A DNA stretch of 8,021 nucleotides, taken from NCBI GenBank assembly GCA_003564775.1, contig PXEI01000351.1, positions 1-8,021 of the forward strand, written 5' to 3'. The stretch is from Spirochaetaceae bacterium. Its GTDB lineage: Bacteria; Spirochaetota; Spirochaetia; DSM-27196; SLAA01. Position numbers and translations under genes: made by a program. This document shows positions 6,657 to 8,021 of the stretch, one piece after another. Numbering within the stretch: the first letter of the stretch is position 1; every line of letters starts with the position of its first letter. The notes under the pieces are model-generated. The model was not told where the DNA came from. It ran no database searches and saw only the letters and a list, made by a program, of their open reading frames with translations.

Positions 6657-8021
6657 TCACTTCTTACGAATCATGAGCACCGTCAGATCGTCGTACTGCT
6701 CATCTTCCTGAACTGCGTTGTAGTAGCGATAAAACACATCTTCACGAAGTGCGCTGGCCCTGTCTTCGCCATCGGCGCTGCTCACCTTGGCGCCAAAATA
6801 CTGTTCGTACTGCGCAAAATACTTAGCCAGGTAGTCGTCAACAACCTTGTCCACTTTTACGACATCGTCTTTGTTCGGATTCTTTGGCTTGTAACAGCGG
6901 AAAATTTTCTCAACCGCAACCAGCGCCATGGTGAAATCCCGTGCAGTATAGGGACAGTTTTGGAAAGCAAAATCCAGTTGTTCATCTGAGAGTTCCTGGG
7001 AAAGCCTATATGGGCGTTTGTGCCCCACCGCGTTAAGAATCTCATGTATACGCGGAATTCCAAACTCTTCATCGGCCTGCCCTGGTAAGATGTCTGCACG
7101 AACACGCTTGTTCTCTACATCTGACTCTGTGATGGTGTAGAGCTGCTCGTTGTCGTCACGAAAAACCCTTTTTGACTCCTCAATCCCGTCAGTGAAGAAC
7201 ACCAAAACATCGTTGCTTTCCAGGGTCAGATAATACTCAGGAAAACGGATTGGCATGTCGTCGCTTGAGAAAACTCCGGCAGCTGGTGTCTTGTCCATAC
7301 TCAGCTGCTCGGCATGCCTCTTATTTGCCCGGTACAGATGGAGCTGATTGTCACCTGCGTTGGCGAGCACAACTTTTCCGGTCTCAATGTTAAGAATGCC
7401 CACCGTGAAGGCCGCAAAGCGCCCCTGGAATCCCCGCTCGGCAATGAGGTCGTTAATTCGTATCACCAGGGGTTCAAGTTTGAGACCTGGAGACTTGAGG
7501 CTCCATTTTTTAAAGTGGTCAAGAAAGATTGTGGCGACCTCAACCATGATCAGCGACGCCGCGACACCTTTACCTGCGATATCACACTTAATGATAGCAA
7601 AATGTTCATCGTCCAGTTTTTGATAGTCGTAGTAGTCACCAGACACACCCTTAGCGCCCTCGTAGTATCCAAAAAACTCAATCTGGGGTAGATCGGTAGC
7701 ACCGGTGGTTTGTTTTTCACCGTTAGCTGCTGGTTCAAGGGGAATAAAACGCTTTTGAACCTCTTTACCCAGGGTAAGGTCCTTGTTTGCCTTTGCGGCC
7801 TCTACCAGCCCATGAGTCATTGAGTTAATGGTGTTTGCCAGGGCCGCCAGCTCGTCACGCGAGGACACCCTTATGAGGTGATGCTCGAGTTTCGCTTTGT
7901 CCTCGGTGTCGCGAATGACCTCTACACCGGCGACGAGTCGTTTTATTGGAATGACAACAATCGTTGCGAGCAGAAAGGCGCCAACGATACCGACGAGCAA
8001 GGCGGCGGCAGCAACGAACAC
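6657..8021 (-). CDS. HAMP domain SpoIIE-type PP2C phosphatase (partial, N-terminus missing)
   Basis: A membrane-bound serine/threonine phosphatase of the SpoIIE/RsbU type. In known cases these dephosphorylate STAS-domain anti-anti-sigma factors. The frame is open to the right edge; the GTG there is most likely an internal Val, so a sensor region and first membrane segment are probably missing. In the visible 454 residues, 1-23 form a transmembrane helix, about 24-78 a HAMP domain (IPIKRLVAGV, SRDELAALANTINSM), and 79-96 a linker with VQKRFIPL, the usual lead-in to the phosphatase. Metal-binding motifs are present: VSGDYYDY (126-133, D129), CDIAGKGVAASLIM (146-159, D147), FFTDGIEESK (275-284, D278) and YDDLTVL (443-449, D444). 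The enzyme should therefore be active. Two oddities are NAGDNQ (221-226) where NAGH is usual, and about 160 residues between the third and fourth motifs, far more than usual. No STAS partner lies in the window. Confidence 0.93.
   Translation of the reverse strand: MFVAAAALLVGIVGAFLLATIVVIPIKRLVAGVEVIRDTEDKAKLEHHLIRVSSRDELAALANTINSMTHGLVEAAKANKDLTLGKEVQKRFIPLEPAANGEKQTTGATDLPQIEFFGYYEGAKGVSGDYYDYQKLDDEHFAIIKCDIAGKGVAASLIMVEVATIFLDHFKKWSLKSPGLKLEPLVIRINDLIAERGFQGRFAAFTVGILNIETGKVVLANAGDNQLHLYRANKRHAEQLSMDKTPAAGVFSSDDMPIRFPEYYLTLESNDVLVFFTDGIEESKRVFRDDNEQLYTITESDVENKRVRADILPGQADEEFGIPRIHEILNAVGHKRPYRLSQELSDEQLDFAFQNCPYTARDFTMALVAVEKIFRCYKPKNPNKDDVVKVDKVVDDYLAKYFAQYEQYFGAKVSSADGEDRASALREDVFYRYYNAVQEDEQYDDLTVLMIRKK

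Noticed and set aside
6594..6989. 131-codon plus-strand open frame over the end of the phosphatase gene
   Set aside because: It is antisense to the conserved SpoIIE C-terminus and has no recognisable domain.

Overview
The window looks like a chromosomal segment of a moderately GC-rich spirochaete (Spirochaeta/Alkalispirochaeta/Treponema-like). The main clues are a partial gene that fits the spirochaete-associated 'spiro-SPASM' type, a PEGA-domain surface protein, and a HAMP/SpoIIE phosphatase with a long insertion before the last metal-binding motif. Assignment to a lineage is inference from protein character, not from a database match. I see no mobile element, CRISPR array, tRNA, rRNA or integrase. 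Coding density is high.

Layout. (1) 1-1126, minus strand: a gene with no stop inside the window that runs off the left edge. It has a nucleotidyltransferase-like N-terminus and a radical-SAM-like core whose three cluster cysteines are replaced. (2) 1211-2733, plus strand: xseA and xseB, the two subunits of exonuclease VII, joined by an ATGA overlap and divergent from gene 1. (3) 2771-3820, minus strand: a two-gene unit, an exported protein of unknown function followed by a DUF192 protein. The DUF192 start codon directly follows the upstream stop codon. This unit converges on xseB across a short hairpin. (4) 3873-5600, plus strand: a large exported protein with PEGA repeats, a FlgD-like Ig module and a barrel-like C-terminus, divergent from unit 3. 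(5) 5646-8021, minus strand: a probable operon read right to left, with a HAMP-SpoIIE phosphatase (N-terminus outside the window), an exported beta-rich protein and a small double zinc-ribbon protein with a C-terminal membrane anchor.

How the genes relate. XseA and XseB form one DNA-repair nuclease. The rest is mostly cell-envelope and signalling material: one membrane phosphatase, four predicted exported proteins and one membrane-anchored zinc-ribbon protein. Nothing here is clearly a new defence or mobile system. The points most worth a second look are the pseudo-radical-SAM protein, the insertion in the SpoIIE phosphatase, and the conserved-looking but unrecognised envelope proteins.
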